From: Morganella morganii
GTDB taxonomy: Bacteria; Pseudomonadota; Gammaproteobacteria; Enterobacterales; Enterobacteriaceae
Length of the DNA: 64,000 nt
NCBI RefSeq assembly: GCF_003996855.1
Contig: NZ_NRQY01000001.1
Span: 1,497,879-1,561,878 of the forward strand
Direction of reading: 5' to 3'
Position numbers and translations under genes: made by a program. This document shows positions 29,689-40,448 of the stretch, piece after piece. A model generated the notes under the pieces. The model was not told the origin of the DNA, did no database searches, and saw nothing but the letters and a program-made list of their open reading frames with translations. The first letter of the stretch is position 1. Each line of letters starts with the position of its first letter.

Positions 29689-31077
29689 TTACAGTGTCAC
29701 CGGTACCAGGAATTCCGTGGCAACAATCACCACCAGCAGACCGACGAGCACCGGAACAGATGTCCGTTTCACCACTTCAAACGGTGAAATTTTCGCCATA
29801 CCGGCAACCGCGACCACCACACCGGAAACCGGGGACATAGTACGGCCCAGGTTGGATGCCTGTAACATCGGGATCACCAGGTACGCCGGGTTGATACCCA
29901 TCTGCTGTGCCAGGCGCGGGATCAGCTCAACAAATGCGTAGAACGGCGCGTTACCGGAACCGGTAGTCATCGCCGCCAGCATGGTAATAATCACCAGTGC
30001 AATCATCATCACGATCGCACCGGAACCGAAGGACTGCGCCAGGTCGATAAGACCGGAGATAAAGCCGACAGTACTCAGCCCCTGTGCGAACACACCGGCC
30101 GCAACCAGCAGCATAACCACAGTTGCAAAAGCATCCGCCATACCGCGGTAGCAGACATCCAGCCCGGCATACACTTTTTTGCCGTCAAAACCACGGACAA
30201 ATTCAATAATGGCAGAAAGAATAATACAGCCAACAATAATCGTGATGATATGTAATTCAGGCAGCACGATGTGGCTCAGGAAACCGATACTGAACGGCTT
30301 ACCATCAAACAGCAGCACGCCGATGATCGGCATAAACGGCAGAATGGCGTAGAATTTCGGTGCATTGGTGGTGATTTCTTTCACATCCAGGATTTCAGAT
30401 TTGATATCTTCTTTGCGATCCAGAAAACGCTGCCAGAAATAGTGAGCAATCGCCATAGACACAATCGCCACGATAGAAATCGGCAGTGTCAGGCTGAAAG
30501 CGAACTCTTTCAGCGGGATCATAGACGCTTCCGCCGCAATCACCACGTCACCGGAAGTCGGTGCCAGGATAATCGCCGCCGGAGACGCACAGATAGCCGC
30601 AGCCGCACCACGGCTGATCCCCACGTTCACCATGACCGGGAACAGAGTTGCCATCAGTAACACCCCCAGACCGGTGGCAGAAGAAACCGCCAGAGACATC
30701 AGACAGGCAATAAAGTAGGCAACAATCATCAGCAGATACGGAGAGTTCACGATCTGCAACGGTTTGGAGACCAGTTTGATAACCACATCGTTAGCACCGA
30801 TGTGCGTCATATAAGCTGCAAAGCCGCACAGTACCATGATCATCATACCGAGGTCACCGCCGCGGTTCATCAGCAGATACTTAACATACTCAATAATGTT
30901 TGTCGGTCCCCAGCCGGTGGAGGTGGCGGCGGACGGCAGGATATTTTTCCCCATCATGACGCTGATGACCAGAAGCAGTAAGCCCCCGACCATCAGCACC
31001 CCTGTTGCTGAGTACCCTTTAATAATGTAGCGCCCGACGCCGACGGCGACGACAGCACCAATGAGAAGATCTAACAT
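29689..31077 (-). CDS. dcuC: Anaerobic C4-dicarboxylate transporter DcuC
   Basis: A 462-aa polytopic membrane protein of the DcuC family (E. coli DcuC 461 aa), which exports succinate during fermentation. It has about twelve helices; conserved blocks include SSATGLGVLL, SPAAIILAPTSGDVVIAAEA and TMTTGSGNAPFYAF-like sequence AAMTTGSGNAPF. AGGAGC precedes the start. An FNR-like box 73-86 bp upstream agrees with anaerobic expression. Confidence 0.93.
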   Translation of the reverse strand: MLDLLIGAVVAVGVGRYIIKGYSATGVLMVGGLLLLVISVMMGKNILPSAATSTGWGPTNIIEYVKYLLMNRGGDLGMMIMVLCGFAAYMTHIGANDVVIKLVSKPLQIVNSPYLLMIVAYFIACLMSLAVSSATGLGVLLMATLFPVMVNVGISRGAAAAICASPAAIILAPTSGDVVIAAEASMIPLKEFAFSLTLPISIVAIVSMAIAHYFWQRFLDRKEDIKSEILDVKEITTNAPKFYAILPFMPIIGVLLFDGKPFSIGFLSHIVLPELHIITIIVGCIILSAIIEFVRGFDGKKVYAGLDVCYRGMADAFATVVMLLVAAGVFAQGLSTVGFISGLIDLAQSFGSGAIVMMIALVIITMLAAMTTGSGNAPFYAFVELIPRLAQQMGINPAYLVIPMLQASNLGRTMSPVSGVVVAVAGMAKISPFEVVKRTSVPVLVGLLVVIVATEFLVPVTL

Positions 31078-31149
31078 TTCTGCTCCTGTCTGGTATTTTT
31101 ATTTATAAAAATGATTAATGCACTCTGCCGAAAACCGGGAAGAGATTAA

Positions 31150-31163
31150 ATGATATGCGTCAA
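31150..31163 (-). promoter_or_regulatory. Candidate FNR box of dcuC
   Basis: On the minus strand TTGAC-GCAT-ATCAT matches the FNR consensus TTGAT-N4-ATCAA at eight of ten positions. With TATAAA (plus 31102-31107) as -10, the centre lies near -61, a position used by class I FNR activation. Confidence 0.5.
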
Positions 31164-31212
31164 TGAACCTTGGTTATTACACGTATCATTTATTTATTCC
31201 GTTCTCCGGCAT

Positions 31213-31249
31213 TAAAAAAGCAGTGACAATATAAATTATCGTCACTGCT
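31213..31249 (-). terminator. Terminator of asmA
   Basis: Minus-strand stem AGCAGTGAC / GTCACTGCT (plus 31241-31249 and 31219-31227) followed by a T6 run; 25 bp after the asmA stop. Confidence 0.85.
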
Positions 31250-31274
31250 CTGTTTGTATAAATCGTCCGCAAAT

Positions 31275-33137
31275 TTATAACCGGTTAATTAAGGATTCCA
31301 CCGCTTTGAAATCCCGCCCGGTTTTTTCATGGAGCAGCTCTCCGGCTGCCTGTTTTACCCGCTGCTGTATCTGATTACGCAACAGGGTTTCCACTTCAAA
31401 TTTATACTGAATATTATCCCAGTCACCGAACAGCACAACCGGAATACGGATGGATTGCAGCCAGGTCACCAGGTCGTTGGTTTTCCCCCAGCCTTTTAAG
31501 ATCTGAACGCCCAGGTTGACATCCAGATTCTGTTTCACCAGATTGGTCCGGCCGCTGCCGGTAATATTAAAGGCGTCGGATACTGCCAGAATTTTACTGA
31601 TTTTCACTTCACCGTTATTCAGCGTACCGATGGCTTCCAGTTTTTTCGCTTCGGTCATGGCATCCATGGATTCCGGCGGCGCCACTTTGTCTGTTGCCTG
31701 GGAGAGTGACTGCTGGATCAGATACGGAATGTTCAGACCGAGCAGCTTAACATCGGTAATCGTCAGTGCCACATCACCACGCCAGTTGTTTAATACTGCT
31801 TCCTGGTCATAACCGGTGCCGCGCAGATCGCCGTCAAAACTCAGACGTCCGGTGAATTTTTCCGGCATTTTAAACGCCGTCAGCAGCGGTTTTACATCAA
31901 TATTCTGCAACAATGGTTTAATGCGTAACTGCGCCGGGACTTTTTCGGAATAAATCGTCATCGGCAGTGAGAAACGGCCGCCGAACACGTTGCCGGTCAT
32001 TTTGGATATTTCCGTGATACTGCCGCGGTTCTCGGCTTTCACTGTCAGCTGGCCAATCTCCATCCCCTGATAAATCAGGGAATCCACATTCAGCGCCAGC
32101 GTGGCATTGAAGTGATTCATAAAGGTCAGATCATACTTATCCGCGTTACTGCCGGTCGCGACTACTGCCGGTTTGGTGGCAACCGGTGTTTTTTCCCCGT
32201 TTTCTGAATGCACGGCGCGCTCATAACCGAGCAGATTATCCAGATTCAGTTTTGAGGACGCCAGCTGGATGTCATAACGCGGAGTTTCACCGAGTGCCGC
32301 TTCTATTGTGCCGCTGAGCTGGCTTTCGTTGGCACTCAGTTTCAGGTTTTCCAGGATCAGGGACTGAGGCGCCTGACCGACCGCTTCGTGCCAGGTATAA
32401 GTAGTCGTTCCGTTACCATTGATGCCGTTGGCATACAGACCGGCACCGGACAGACGGTAATTCAGACGGTTAATATTACCGCTGACCTGCACCGGATACT
32501 GGGAAAGGTCAATATCAGAACTCAGGCTGAAAGAAAGCTCCTGCTGATTGCGCAGAATATTGCTGTTCAGCGCTATCACATAACGTTCCGGGGTATTGCG
32601 TTCGAGAGAGAAGTTAATATCGCGCATATTGATCTGCGTGCCGTCCTGAGCCTGCCAGACCAGCAGACTGTTGGCGATACGGATACGATCCACATCAAAT
32701 GACCATTTATTTCCCTGGTCAACCGGCACCGGTCTGGCTTTCTGGTTACCCGGAGCAACCGGGACGCTTTTCTTCTCTTTTGATTCGGTTTCAGGCAGGA
32801 TTTTCAGCAGTGCGCCGTCAAGCATCACTTCACGGACAGATAACTGGTGTGACAACAGCGGCCAGAGCTCAACATCGAGACGCATATTTTCTGCCGTGAC
32901 CACCGGTTCAGCGGCATCCGGCGCGATCAGTGTCATTTTACCGGTGATAATGCTCAGTTTCGGCCAGACATGCCAGCGCATATCATCTTTCATCACCAGC
33001 TCGTAACCGGTATCTTCCTTCACCTTATTAACGATATAATCGCGGAAATCATTCGGGTTCACCAGCAGGATTAAGGCCGCAAGGCCCGCCGCTACAACGA
33101 CAAGCAGAATAATCAGCGTGGTGAAAAATCGTTTCAT
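31275..33137 (-). CDS. asmA: Outer-membrane assembly protein AsmA
   Basis: A 620-aa AsmA (E. coli 617 aa). One N-terminal helix (FFTTLIILLVVVAAGLAALILL) anchors it in the inner membrane; the rest is a large periplasmic beta-rich domain of the type now known to form lipid-transport bridges. It is implicated in lipid homeostasis and porin assembly in the outer membrane. It is the last gene of an apparent udk-dcd-asmA unit, the same order as in E. coli. Confidence 0.94.
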   Translation of the reverse strand: MKRFFTTLIILLVVVAAGLAALILLVNPNDFRDYIVNKVKEDTGYELVMKDDMRWHVWPKLSIITGKMTLIAPDAAEPVVTAENMRLDVELWPLLSHQLSVREVMLDGALLKILPETESKEKKSVPVAPGNQKARPVPVDQGNKWSFDVDRIRIANSLLVWQAQDGTQINMRDINFSLERNTPERYVIALNSNILRNQQELSFSLSSDIDLSQYPVQVSGNINRLNYRLSGAGLYANGINGNGTTTYTWHEAVGQAPQSLILENLKLSANESQLSGTIEAALGETPRYDIQLASSKLNLDNLLGYERAVHSENGEKTPVATKPAVVATGSNADKYDLTFMNHFNATLALNVDSLIYQGMEIGQLTVKAENRGSITEISKMTGNVFGGRFSLPMTIYSEKVPAQLRIKPLLQNIDVKPLLTAFKMPEKFTGRLSFDGDLRGTGYDQEAVLNNWRGDVALTITDVKLLGLNIPYLIQQSLSQATDKVAPPESMDAMTEAKKLEAIGTLNNGEVKISKILAVSDAFNITGSGRTNLVKQNLDVNLGVQILKGWGKTNDLVTWLQSIRIPVVLFGDWDNIQYKFEVETLLRNQIQQRVKQAAGELLHEKTGRDFKAVESLINRL

Positions 33138-33196
33138 AATCCCTGTTCCTTTCCCATTCTCTGTTGAACCCGCTGGTGGACAGTTCTGTCCGCCGT

Positions 33197-33778
33197 TTAA
33201 TCTTCGCTGATACGGCTGCCCACAGCTCCCTGCTGATTTTTATATTTCGCATCACTGCGGCGGTTATACGGCCGGTCAGCCGGGCCGGATAACGGCTCAA
33301 AACTCAGGGCACCAATCACCATGCCCGGACGCAATGCCAGAGGTAATTTACCTGAATTGTAAAATTCCAGCACAATTTGCCCGTGCCAGCCCGGATCGAT
33401 CCGGTGTGCGGTCACGTGTACCATCAGCCCGAGGCGCGCCAGTGATGAGCGCCCGTCCAGCCAGCCGACCATGTTATCCGGCAGAGTGACAGATTCCAGT
33501 GTTACCGCCAGTGCCAGTTCTCCCGGATGCAGGTAGAACACTTCATCTTCAGTCAGGGTGATTTCATCACTCATGACATTTTCCAGCGCCGCATTCACTT
33601 CCTCTTTCGGGCCGCTGAGATCAATATACGCAGCGGTATGGCCCCGGAACACCCGGAACTGATGCCCGAGACAGACATCCGCAGTCGCCCCGTTAATCCG
33701 CTCAACCGGCGGACGCGGGGAAATGGTCAGTCTGCCGTCATCAAGCCACTGAATAATGTCACGGTCACAAAGTCGCAT
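33197..33778 (-). CDS. dcd: dCTP deaminase
   Basis: A 193-aa trimeric dCTP deaminase making dUTP, the main source of dTMP in enterics. Key segments are [23 protein letters not shown] with the binding glutamate region, and the nucleotide loop [10 protein letters not shown] (about 110-119) with the catalytic Glu in IVLEFYN. Length equals E. coli Dcd. I chose the ATG at 33778; eleven extra codons upstream are open but do not match the family. Confidence 0.95.
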   Translation of the reverse strand: MRLCDRDIIQWLDDGRLTISPRPPVERINGATADVCLGHQFRVFRGHTAAYIDLSGPKEEVNAALENVMSDEITLTEDEVFYLHPGELALAVTLESVTLPDNMVGWLDGRSSLARLGLMVHVTAHRIDPGWHGQIVLEFYNSGKLPLALRPGMVIGALSFEPLSGPADRPYNRRSDAKYKNQQGAVGSRISED

Positions 33779-33847
33779 AATATCATCCTCATAAATCCCG
33801 GCGTTTATCACCGGCAGATAAACGCGGGTTAATTCGTTGTCGGCGGA

Positions 33848-34492
33848 TTACTCGCAGAACTGACTGATTTTAGCTTTCAGAATATCAATCGCCACGCGGT
33901 TCTTACCGCCCCGCGGTACTATAATATCAGCATATTGTTTTGTTGGTTCAATAAATTGCAGGTACATCGGGCGTACGGTTTTATTGTACTGCGCGATGAC
34001 TGAATCCAGCGTGCGTCCGCGCTCATTCACATCACGGCGGATACGGCGCATCAGGCAGATATCCAGCGGGGTGTCGACGAAAATAGAGAAGTCCATCTGC
34101 TCGCGCAGACGTTTGTCTGTCAGCAGCAGAATGCCTTCGAGAATAATCACCCGTTTCGGGCTGAACAGAACAGATTCCGGCTTGCGGGTGTGTTCCGCAT
34201 AATCATATTGCGGTAACTGAATAGACTTACCCGCTTTGAGTGCTTTCAGGTGCTGTAACAGCAGTTCGTGATCCATAGAGCCAGGATGGTCATAGTTGAC
34301 CTTAATGCGCTCTTCCATCGGCACATCGCTCTGATCTTTGTAGTAGCAGTCTTCCGGAATCACACCGATATTGTGATCGCCCACCTGAGCACGTAACTCG
34401 TGATAAAGCGTGTTGGCAATCAGACTTTTTCCTGACGCTGATGCGCCGGTGATGCCGATGATAGTGCACTGCTGCTGTGCTGTGTCAGCCAT
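33848..34492 (-). CDS. udk: Uridine/cytidine kinase
   Basis: A 214-aa nucleoside kinase that phosphorylates uridine and cytidine with GTP/ATP, part of pyrimidine salvage. P-loop GASASGKS lies at about residues 15-22, and the YDHP and [12 protein letters not shown] motifs are present. I chose [14 protein letters not shown] at 34492, which aligns with E. coli Udk (213 aa); the open frame extends 55 codons further without homology. Confidence 0.95.
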   Translation of the reverse strand: MADTAQQQCTIIGITGASASGKSLIANTLYHELRAQVGDHNIGVIPEDCYYKDQSDVPMEERIKVNYDHPGSMDHELLLQHLKALKAGKSIQLPQYDYAEHTRKPESVLFSPKRVIILEGILLLTDKRLREQMDFSIFVDTPLDICLMRRIRRDVNERGRTLDSVIAQYNKTVRPMYLQFIEPTKQYADIIVPRGGKNRVAIDILKAKISQFCE

Positions 34493-34690
34493 AATAGAAA
34501 TAACCCGGTTTGAAAATAGGAGAGAAAAAACCGAAACGGTCTGCTGCGGCCTCTTTTGGTGCTTATCCGGCCGGGAGTAACAAAACGTGTCCGCCCGGCG
34601 CTGAATTATAGGGAGTAACGGCGCGGGATTCCAGCAGAATCGGGCATCCGGCCTCATTATTTCGGGGTAACCGGTTCAATTGCTGTCATA

Positions 34691-34726
34691 AAAAAAGACC
34701 CGCACATCACTGTACCGGTCTTTTTT
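34691..34726 (-). terminator. Terminator of apbC
   Basis: A10-type stem AAAAAAGACC (34691-34700) / GGTCTTTTTT (34717-34726), 16-nt loop, T-run on either strand. Confidence 0.75.
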
Positions 34727-34762
34727 ACTTTCCGGATACGCCGGAGCAGAAACAAATCCCGC

Positions 34763-35875
34763 TTACACAGCGCGGAAAGCGATTTCCGTCGGGATCTTAT
34801 CCCCTTCCCAGAACATTTCTGCCGTCACATTCACCGCGATTTCACGGTAGATATCCGCAAACTCACCATCCGGGTCACGCATCACCGTCGGCTGGCCGCG
34901 ATCGAGATCTTCACGCAGTGAAATATGCAGCGGTACCTGTCCCAGCAGTTTGGTGTGATAACGTTCCGCCAGTTTCTCCGCCCCGCCGGTGCCGAAAATC
35001 GGCTCGACATGACCGCAGTTACTGCAAATGTGCGCACTCATGTTCTCAACAATGCCCAGTACCGGCACATTCACTTTCTTGAACATGACGATACCTTTCA
35101 TCGCATCCACCAGCGCGATATCCTGCGGAGTGGTCACCACCACCGCACCGGTGACAGGGATGTTCTGCGAGAGTGTCAGCTGGATATCCCCGGTGCCCGG
35201 CGGCATATCAATAACCAGATAGTCCAGATCCGGCCACAGGGTATCCTGTAACATCTGCATCAGGGCTTTACTGGCCATCGGGCCGCGCCAGACCATGGCG
35301 TTATCGTCTGTCACCAGATAACCGATAGAGTTGGAAGCCAGACCGTAGGCCATAACCGGAGCCATATGCTGGCCATCCGGTGAAGTCGGACGCTCTTTGG
35401 TGGTGCCCAACATATTCGGGATGGACGGGCCGTAAATATCCGCATCGAGGATACCGACTTTCGCCCCTTCCGCCGCCAGTGCCAGCGCGAGGTTAACCGC
35501 TGTGCTGGATTTGCCCACACCGCCTTTGCCGGAGCTGACCGCCAGAATATTGCGGACACCGTTAATGCCCGGCAGATCATTGGCACGGCGCAGTGTCGCG
35601 ATATCATGACGCAGTTTCCAGTCCACTGCCGCCGCACCGGTCACTTTACGTAATTCTTTGGTTTTTGCTTCAATCAGTGCTTCAAACGGACGCTTCCAGA
35701 CAAACGGCATCACCAGCTCAACATGCAGCACATCATCCAGCATCGCGCAGTGGTTCAGCGCTTTGATGGCAATCAGGTTGCGTTTAAGTGTCGGATGCTC
35801 AAATGTCGCCAGTACCTGCGCGACCTGTTCATTCAGCAATTCAGGGTTCATCTCCCCGGGGGATTTCGCATTCAT
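34763..35875 (-). CDS. apbC: Iron-sulfur cluster carrier ATPase ApbC (Mrp)
   Basis: A 370-aa P-loop NTPase of the Mrp/NBP35 family that holds and transfers 4Fe-4S clusters. An N-terminal MIP18-like segment (to about residue 95) precedes the deviant Walker A SSGKGGVGKSSTAV near 114-127; the cluster-binding CxxC is CSNCGH near 283-288. Length equals E. coli Mrp. It is divergent from metG across 245 bp, as in E. coli. Confidence 0.95.
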   Translation of the reverse strand: MNAKSPGEMNPELLNEQVAQVLATFEHPTLKRNLIAIKALNHCAMLDDVLHVELVMPFVWKRPFEALIEAKTKELRKVTGAAAVDWKLRHDIATLRRANDLPGINGVRNILAVSSGKGGVGKSSTAVNLALALAAEGAKVGILDADIYGPSIPNMLGTTKERPTSPDGQHMAPVMAYGLASNSIGYLVTDDNAMVWRGPMASKALMQMLQDTLWPDLDYLVIDMPPGTGDIQLTLSQNIPVTGAVVVTTPQDIALVDAMKGIVMFKKVNVPVLGIVENMSAHICSNCGHVEPIFGTGGAEKLAERYHTKLLGQVPLHISLREDLDRGQPTVMRDPDGEFADIYREIAVNVTAEMFWEGDKIPTEIAFRAV

Positions 35876-36120
35876 CCCGGCTCCTTAGATTTATCATTTT
35901 TATTGCCTGTAACTATCGGCATCAATGATAGCAGAAGCCAACTGATTAATTTAGTTATTCCGCACAAAACAAACTCCCTGCAATCAGCAGGGTCATCACG
36001 GATACTCACGACGGAAAAAAGTCCCGGAAACCACACACAAAGCCGGATTACTGCTGGCAGGGGTGGACGGGATCGGTTAACATCAAAGACCCTTTATTAT
36101 TTGAGGAAGTGAAATACTCT

Positions 36121-38154
36121 ATGTCTCAGATCGCTAATAAAATTTTGGTAACCTGTGCGTTACCATATGCAAACGGTTCAATCCATCTCGGTCATATGCT
36201 GGAACACATCCAGGCTGATATTTGGGTCCGTTTTCAGCGAATGCGCGGCAAAGAGGTTCACTTCATCTGCGCCGACGATGCTCACGGCACCCCGATTATG
36301 CTCAAGGCACAGCAGCAGGGGATCTCCCCTGAAGAAATGATCGCCAAAATGAGCGTCGAGCATCAGAAAGATTTTGCGGATTTCGCCATCAGCTTTGATA
36401 ACTACCACTCCACGCACAGCGAAGAGAACCGGGTGTTATCAGAGCATATCTATCTGGCGCTGAAAAAGAACGGCCATATTGAAACCCGGACCATTTCCCA
36501 GCTGTACGATCCGGAAAAAGGCATGTTCCTGCCGGACCGCTTTGTGAAAGGCACCTGTCCGAAATGTAAAGCAGAAGACCAGTACGGTGATAACTGTGAA
36601 GTGTGCAGCGCAACCTACAGCCCGACCGAGCTGATTAACCCGCGCTCCGTGGTTTCCGGTGCCACACCGGTGCTGCGTGAAAGTGAGCACTACTTCTTTG
36701 ATCTGCCTGCCTTCGCTGACATGTTACAGGCATGGACCCGCAGCGGCGCGCTCCAGGAGCAGGTCGCCAACAAAATGCAGGAGTGGTTTGATTCCGGCCT
36801 GCAACAGTGGGATATCAGCCGCGATGCGCCGTATTTCGGGTTTGAAATTCCGGACGCACCGGGTAAATACTTCTATGTCTGGCTGGATGCGCCAATCGGC
36901 TACATGGGTTCATTCAAAAACCTGTGTGACAAGCGCGGCAATCTCGATTTTAACGAGTTCTGGAAGAAAGATTCTGATGCGGATCTGTACCACTTTATCG
37001 GTAAAGATATCGTGTACTTCCACAGCCTGTTCTGGCCTGCCATGCTGGAAGGCAGCGGTTACCGCAAGCCGACCAACCTGTTTGTCCACGGCTATGTGAC
37101 CGTGAACGGCGCGAAGATGTCCAAATCACGCGGCACCTTTATTCAGGCACGTACTTATCTGAATCACCTGGATGCTGACAGTCTGCGTTACTACTATGCG
37201 GCGAAACTCTCTTCACGCATTGATGATATCGACCTTAACCTGGAAGATTTCGTACAGCGCGTTAACAGCGACATCGTCAACAAAGTGGTTAACCTGGCAT
37301 CCCGTACGGCGGGCTTTATCAAAAAGCGCTTTAACGGCCGCCTGAGCGCAACACTGGCTGAGCCTGAATTATATCAGCAGTTTATTGATGCTGAGAAAAC
37401 TATCAGCGAAGAGTATACCGGCCGTGAGTTCGGTAAAGCTATCCGCGAAATCATGGCGCTGGCAGATGTGGCCAACCGTTATATTGATGAGAAAGCACCG
37501 TGGGTCGTGGCGAAACAGGAAAGCAAAGATGACGAACTGCACGCCATCTGCACCATGGGTATCAACCTGTTCCGTGCACTGATGACCTACCTGAAACCGG
37601 TTATGCCGGAACTGGCGGCACGCAGTGAAGCCTTCCTGAATCAGGAACTGACACTGGACGGCATTGCAAAACCGCTGCTGGATCATCAGATTGCGGACTT
37701 CAAAGCACTGTTCAGCCGTATTGAAATGGCAAAAGTGGATGCGATGATTGAAGCCTCCAAGGAAGATATCAAAGCCATGTCAGCCAAGCCGGTCAGCGGC
37801 CCGCTGGCAGATGACCCGATTGCGGATACCATCAGTTTTGATGACTTTGCCAAAGTGGATATGCGTATCGCACAGATAGTGTCTGCCGATTTCGTTGACG
37901 GCTCTGACAAACTGCTGAAACTGGTATTGGATCTCGGCGGCGAAACCCGTCAGGTCTTCTCCGGTATCCGTCAGGCTTATCCGGACCCGAAAGCGCTGGA
38001 AGGCCGTCTGACGGTGATGGTTGCCAACCTCGCACCACGCAAAATGCGTTTTGGTATTTCTGAAGGCATGGTGATGGCCGCAGGTCCCGGCGGAAACGAG
38101 ATTTTCCTGCTCAGCCCGGATTCCGGTGCACAACCGGGCCAGCAGGTGAAGTAA
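36121..38154 (+). CDS. metG: Methionyl-tRNA synthetase
   Basis: A 677-aa class I synthetase, the same length as E. coli MetG. HLGH at 22-25 is the HIGH motif and AKMSKSRGT carries KMSKS; the knob domain has the zinc-binding CPKC and CEVC pairs near 145-160. The C-terminal EMAP-II-like tRNA-binding domain (about 575-677; [14 protein letters not shown]) supports dimerisation. I prefer the ATG at 36121 ([16 protein letters not shown]) to the GTG four codons earlier, because the GTG overlaps the GAGGAAG ribosome site. Confidence 0.97.
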   Translation: MSQIANKILVTCALPYANGSIHLGHMLEHIQADIWVRFQRMRGKEVHFICADDAHGTPIMLKAQQQGISPEEMIAKMSVEHQKDFADFAISFDNYHSTHSEENRVLSEHIYLALKKNGHIETRTISQLYDPEKGMFLPDRFVKGTCPKCKAEDQYGDNCEVCSATYSPTELINPRSVVSGATPVLRESEHYFFDLPAFADMLQAWTRSGALQEQVANKMQEWFDSGLQQWDISRDAPYFGFEIPDAPGKYFYVWLDAPIGYMGSFKNLCDKRGNLDFNEFWKKDSDADLYHFIGKDIVYFHSLFWPAMLEGSGYRKPTNLFVHGYVTVNGAKMSKSRGTFIQARTYLNHLDADSLRYYYAAKLSSRIDDIDLNLEDFVQRVNSDIVNKVVNLASRTAGFIKKRFNGRLSATLAEPELYQQFIDAEKTISEEYTGREFGKAIREIMALADVANRYIDEKAPWVVAKQESKDDELHAICTMGINLFRALMTYLKPVMPELAARSEAFLNQELTLDGIAKPLLDHQIADFKALFSRIEMAKVDAMIEASKEDIKAMSAKPVSGPLADDPIADTISFDDFAKVDMRIAQIVSADFVDGSDKLLKLVLDLGGETRQVFSGIRQAYPDPKALEGRLTVMVANLAPRKMRFGISEGMVMAAGPGGNEIFLLSPDSGAQPGQQVK

Positions 38155-38178
38155 GTACTTCTCTGTACAATAAACTGA

Positions 38179-38208
38179 AAAAACCTGCGCTCCGGTGCAG
38201 GTTTTTTT
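38179..38208 (+). terminator. Terminator of metG
   Basis: AAACCTGC (38181-38188) / GCAGGTTT (38197-38204) with flanking A- and T-runs. Confidence 0.9.
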
Positions 38209-38277
38209 ATGTGATCTATGGCACAAATAAAAAGTTAATTGTATGATGAATGAGTTCATCCAAGAAGGAACATTATC

Positions 38278-38730
38278 ATGAAACCAAAACAGATAGCGGA
38301 AACCGGCTGGCGCTATCTCCGGGCATTTCTGATCCTGTATCTGTGCCTGTTTGCCGGCAATATTATCGCGGTATTACTGCCGTTTTCCGTCCCGGGCAGC
38401 ATTGTTGGCATGCTGCTGCTTTTTGTGCTGCTCGCACTGCAGATTATCCCGGCGCACTGGGTACAGCCCGGCTGCACCTTATTAATGAAAAACATGACAA
38501 TGTTATTTTTGCCGATCGGTATCGGTGTGATGAACTATTACGATACCCTCAGCGCCCAGCTGCTGCCGATCCTCGTCGCCTGTGTCGTCAGTACCTTTAT
38601 CGCCATGTGTGCTGTGGCGCTGAGTTCTGAATTTATTCACCGCCGTCATGTTCCGGTCCCGGAACAACAGGAAGCTGATGCGGTTGCCGCAACAGAACAA
38701 ACCGAACAACAAGAGAAACGCAAATGTTAA
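38278..38730 (+). CDS. yohJ: CidA/LrgA-family membrane protein YohJ
   Basis: A 150-aa protein with four hydrophobic segments and an acidic, glutamine-rich C-terminal tail. It matches E. coli YohJ and the CidA/LrgA (holin-like) family; the motif PGSIVGMLLLFVLL and LLMKNMTMLFLPIGIGVM are typical. With LrgB-type partners such proteins influence murein hydrolase activity or metabolite export. AAGAAGGAA precedes the start; it overlaps yohK by 7 bp. Confidence 0.92.
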   Translation: MKPKQIAETGWRYLRAFLILYLCLFAGNIIAVLLPFSVPGSIVGMLLLFVLLALQIIPAHWVQPGCTLLMKNMTMLFLPIGIGVMNYYDTLSAQLLPILVACVVSTFIAMCAVALSSEFIHRRHVPVPEQQEADAVAATEQTEQQEKRKC

Positions 38731-39419
38731 CGCATATCTGGTGGTCGCTCCCGCTTACCATCGGCGTCTATTTTCTCGCCAGAGCTATCTATATTAAATT
38801 TAAGCTGCCGGTATTAAACCCGCTGCTGATATCCATCGTGATTATCATTCCGCTGCTGGTATTCACCGGAGTCTCATACAACCACTATTTTGAGGGCAGC
38901 CGTATCCTCAACGACCTGCTGCAACCCGCGGTGGTGGCGCTGGCATTTCCGCTGTATGAGCAGTTGCATCAAATCCGCGCACAGTGGAAATCCATTATCA
39001 CTATCTGCTTTGCCGGGAGTGTGATTGCGATGGTCACCGGCACCGCCATTGCCTTTATGATGGGCGCGACACCAGAAATAGCGGCCTCTATCCTGCCGAA
39101 ATCAGTTACCACACCGATTGCAATCGCGGTTTCCAACTCCATCGGCGGCGTGGCGGCAATCAGTGCTGTCTGTGTGATTTTCGTCGGGATACTCGGCGCA
39201 ATTTTCGGCCATACCCTGTTCAAACGTCTGCGGGTCACCACCAAAGCCTCGCGTGGCCTGGCAATGGGCACGGCTTCTCACGCCCTCGGTACCGCCCGCT
39301 GCGCGGAAGAAGATTATGTGGAAGGGGCATACAGCTCACTGGCATTAATGACCTGCGGGATTATTACTTCTCTGATGGCACCGTTTATCTTCCCGGTGCT
39401 GCTGGCGTTATTCGGCTGA
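38724..39419 (+). CDS. yohK: LrgB-family membrane protein YohK
   Basis: A 231-aa polytopic LrgB/CidB-family protein, partner of YohJ. The family block PKSVTTPIAIAVSNSIGGVAA and the C-terminal GLAMGTASHALGTARCAEED are present. In E. coli the order yohJ-yohK-cdd is the same. Confidence 0.93.
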   Translation: MLTHIWWSLPLTIGVYFLARAIYIKFKLPVLNPLLISIVIIIPLLVFTGVSYNHYFEGSRILNDLLQPAVVALAFPLYEQLHQIRAQWKSIITICFAGSVIAMVTGTAIAFMMGATPEIAASILPKSVTTPIAIAVSNSIGGVAAISAVCVIFVGILGAIFGHTLFKRLRVTTKASRGLAMGTASHALGTARCAEEDYVEGAYSSLALMTCGIITSLMAPFIFPVLLALFG

Positions 39420-39469
39420 CTTAAAATTTGAGATCAATTTCGAAAATTCAGCATTTGTTTCATTCGTTT

Positions 39470-39522
39470 CATAATTAACGTGATAAAAATCACGTTAATT
39501 ATGTGCGACTCCCCGCTAGAAT
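39470..39522 (+). promoter_or_regulatory. cdd promoter with palindromic CRP site
   Basis: Positions 39470-39503 form a perfect 34-bp palindrome with arms CATAATTAACGTGAT and ATCACGTTAATTATG around AAAA. Its core CGTGA-N6-TCACG is a CRP-like site. TAGAAT at 39517-39522 fits a -10 placing the site near -41.5. Upstream, TTTCATTCG and TTTCAT at 39456-39471 resemble CytR half-sites; E. coli cdd is controlled by CRP and CytR. Confidence 0.7.
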
Positions 39523-39549
39523 GATCTTATTGATAATGGAGGTCATTTT

Positions 39550-40434
39550 ATGCAAAACCGCTTTCATGCAGCCCTGAACACACTCCCTTCCCCGTTACAG
39601 ACCCTGCTGACGGACATTGTTTGTGCTGATACTTTCCCCGGATACTTATCTGCCAAACAGGTCAGTACACTCTGCAACGCCGCAGAGACTGATGAGGACG
39701 CACTCGCGCTCGCCATGCTGCCGCTGGCCGCAGCCTGCGCGGTAACACCGGTATCCCGGTTTAATGTCGGCGCGATTGCACACGGACTGAGCGGGAACCT
39801 CTATTTCGGCGCCAATATGGAATTCTGCCATGTGCCGTTACAGCAGACAGTACATGCGGAGCAGAGCGCGATTACTCATGCCTGGCTGCGCGGCGAGAAC
39901 GGCTTGCGCAAAATCACCGTCAATTACACACCGTGCGGCCATTGCCGTCAGTTTATGAATGAACTGAACAGCGGCACAGAGCTGCTGATTCAGTTACCGG
40001 AACTGGCCGCCATGCCACTGAAAACCCTGCTGCCGCATGCTTTCGGTCCGGTGGATCTGGGGATTGAAACCCGGCTGTTTGACCAGGTGCATCACGGTTA
40101 TCATTTCCTCGCCACTAATGCGGTGGTCGGAAAAGCGCTGGAAGCAGCCAACCGCAGCCATGCACCGTATTCTCATTCCCACAGCGGTGTGGCTCTTCAG
40201 GACAGCCGCGGGCGCATCTACAGCGGTGCTTATATTGAAAATGCCGCGTTTAACCCGGGACTGCCGCCGTTACAGGCTGCACTGATCTTTATGAATATGA
40301 CGGGCGGCGACCTGCATGATATCCACCGCGCTGTGCTGGTGGAAGGCAGCAGCGCCACGCTGTCTCAGTGGGAGAGCACTTCTGCCACGCTGAGCGCCCT
40401 GGGGTGTCAGGATATCGCCCTGTTCAGCTATTGA
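39550..40434 (+). CDS. cdd: Cytidine deaminase
   Basis: A 294-aa dimeric zinc enzyme converting (deoxy)cytidine to (deoxy)uridine. The active site is His102-Ala-Glu104 and the PCGHC cysteines near 129 and 132; the second, inactive deaminase fold follows from about residue 190. Length equals E. coli Cdd. GGAGG precedes the start by 7 bases. Confidence 0.96.
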   Translation: MQNRFHAALNTLPSPLQTLLTDIVCADTFPGYLSAKQVSTLCNAAETDEDALALAMLPLAAACAVTPVSRFNVGAIAHGLSGNLYFGANMEFCHVPLQQTVHAEQSAITHAWLRGENGLRKITVNYTPCGHCRQFMNELNSGTELLIQLPELAAMPLKTLLPHAFGPVDLGIETRLFDQVHHGYHFLATNAVVGKALEAANRSHAPYSHSHSGVALQDSRGRIYSGAYIENAAFNPGLPPLQAALIFMNMTGGDLHDIHRAVLVEGSSATLSQWESTSATLSALGCQDIALFSY

Positions 40435-40448
40435 TTCTGCCTTTACTG

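Noticed and set aside
34493..34657. 55-codon N-terminal extension of Udk
   Set aside because: No similarity to uridine kinases; the internal ATG gives the usual length.
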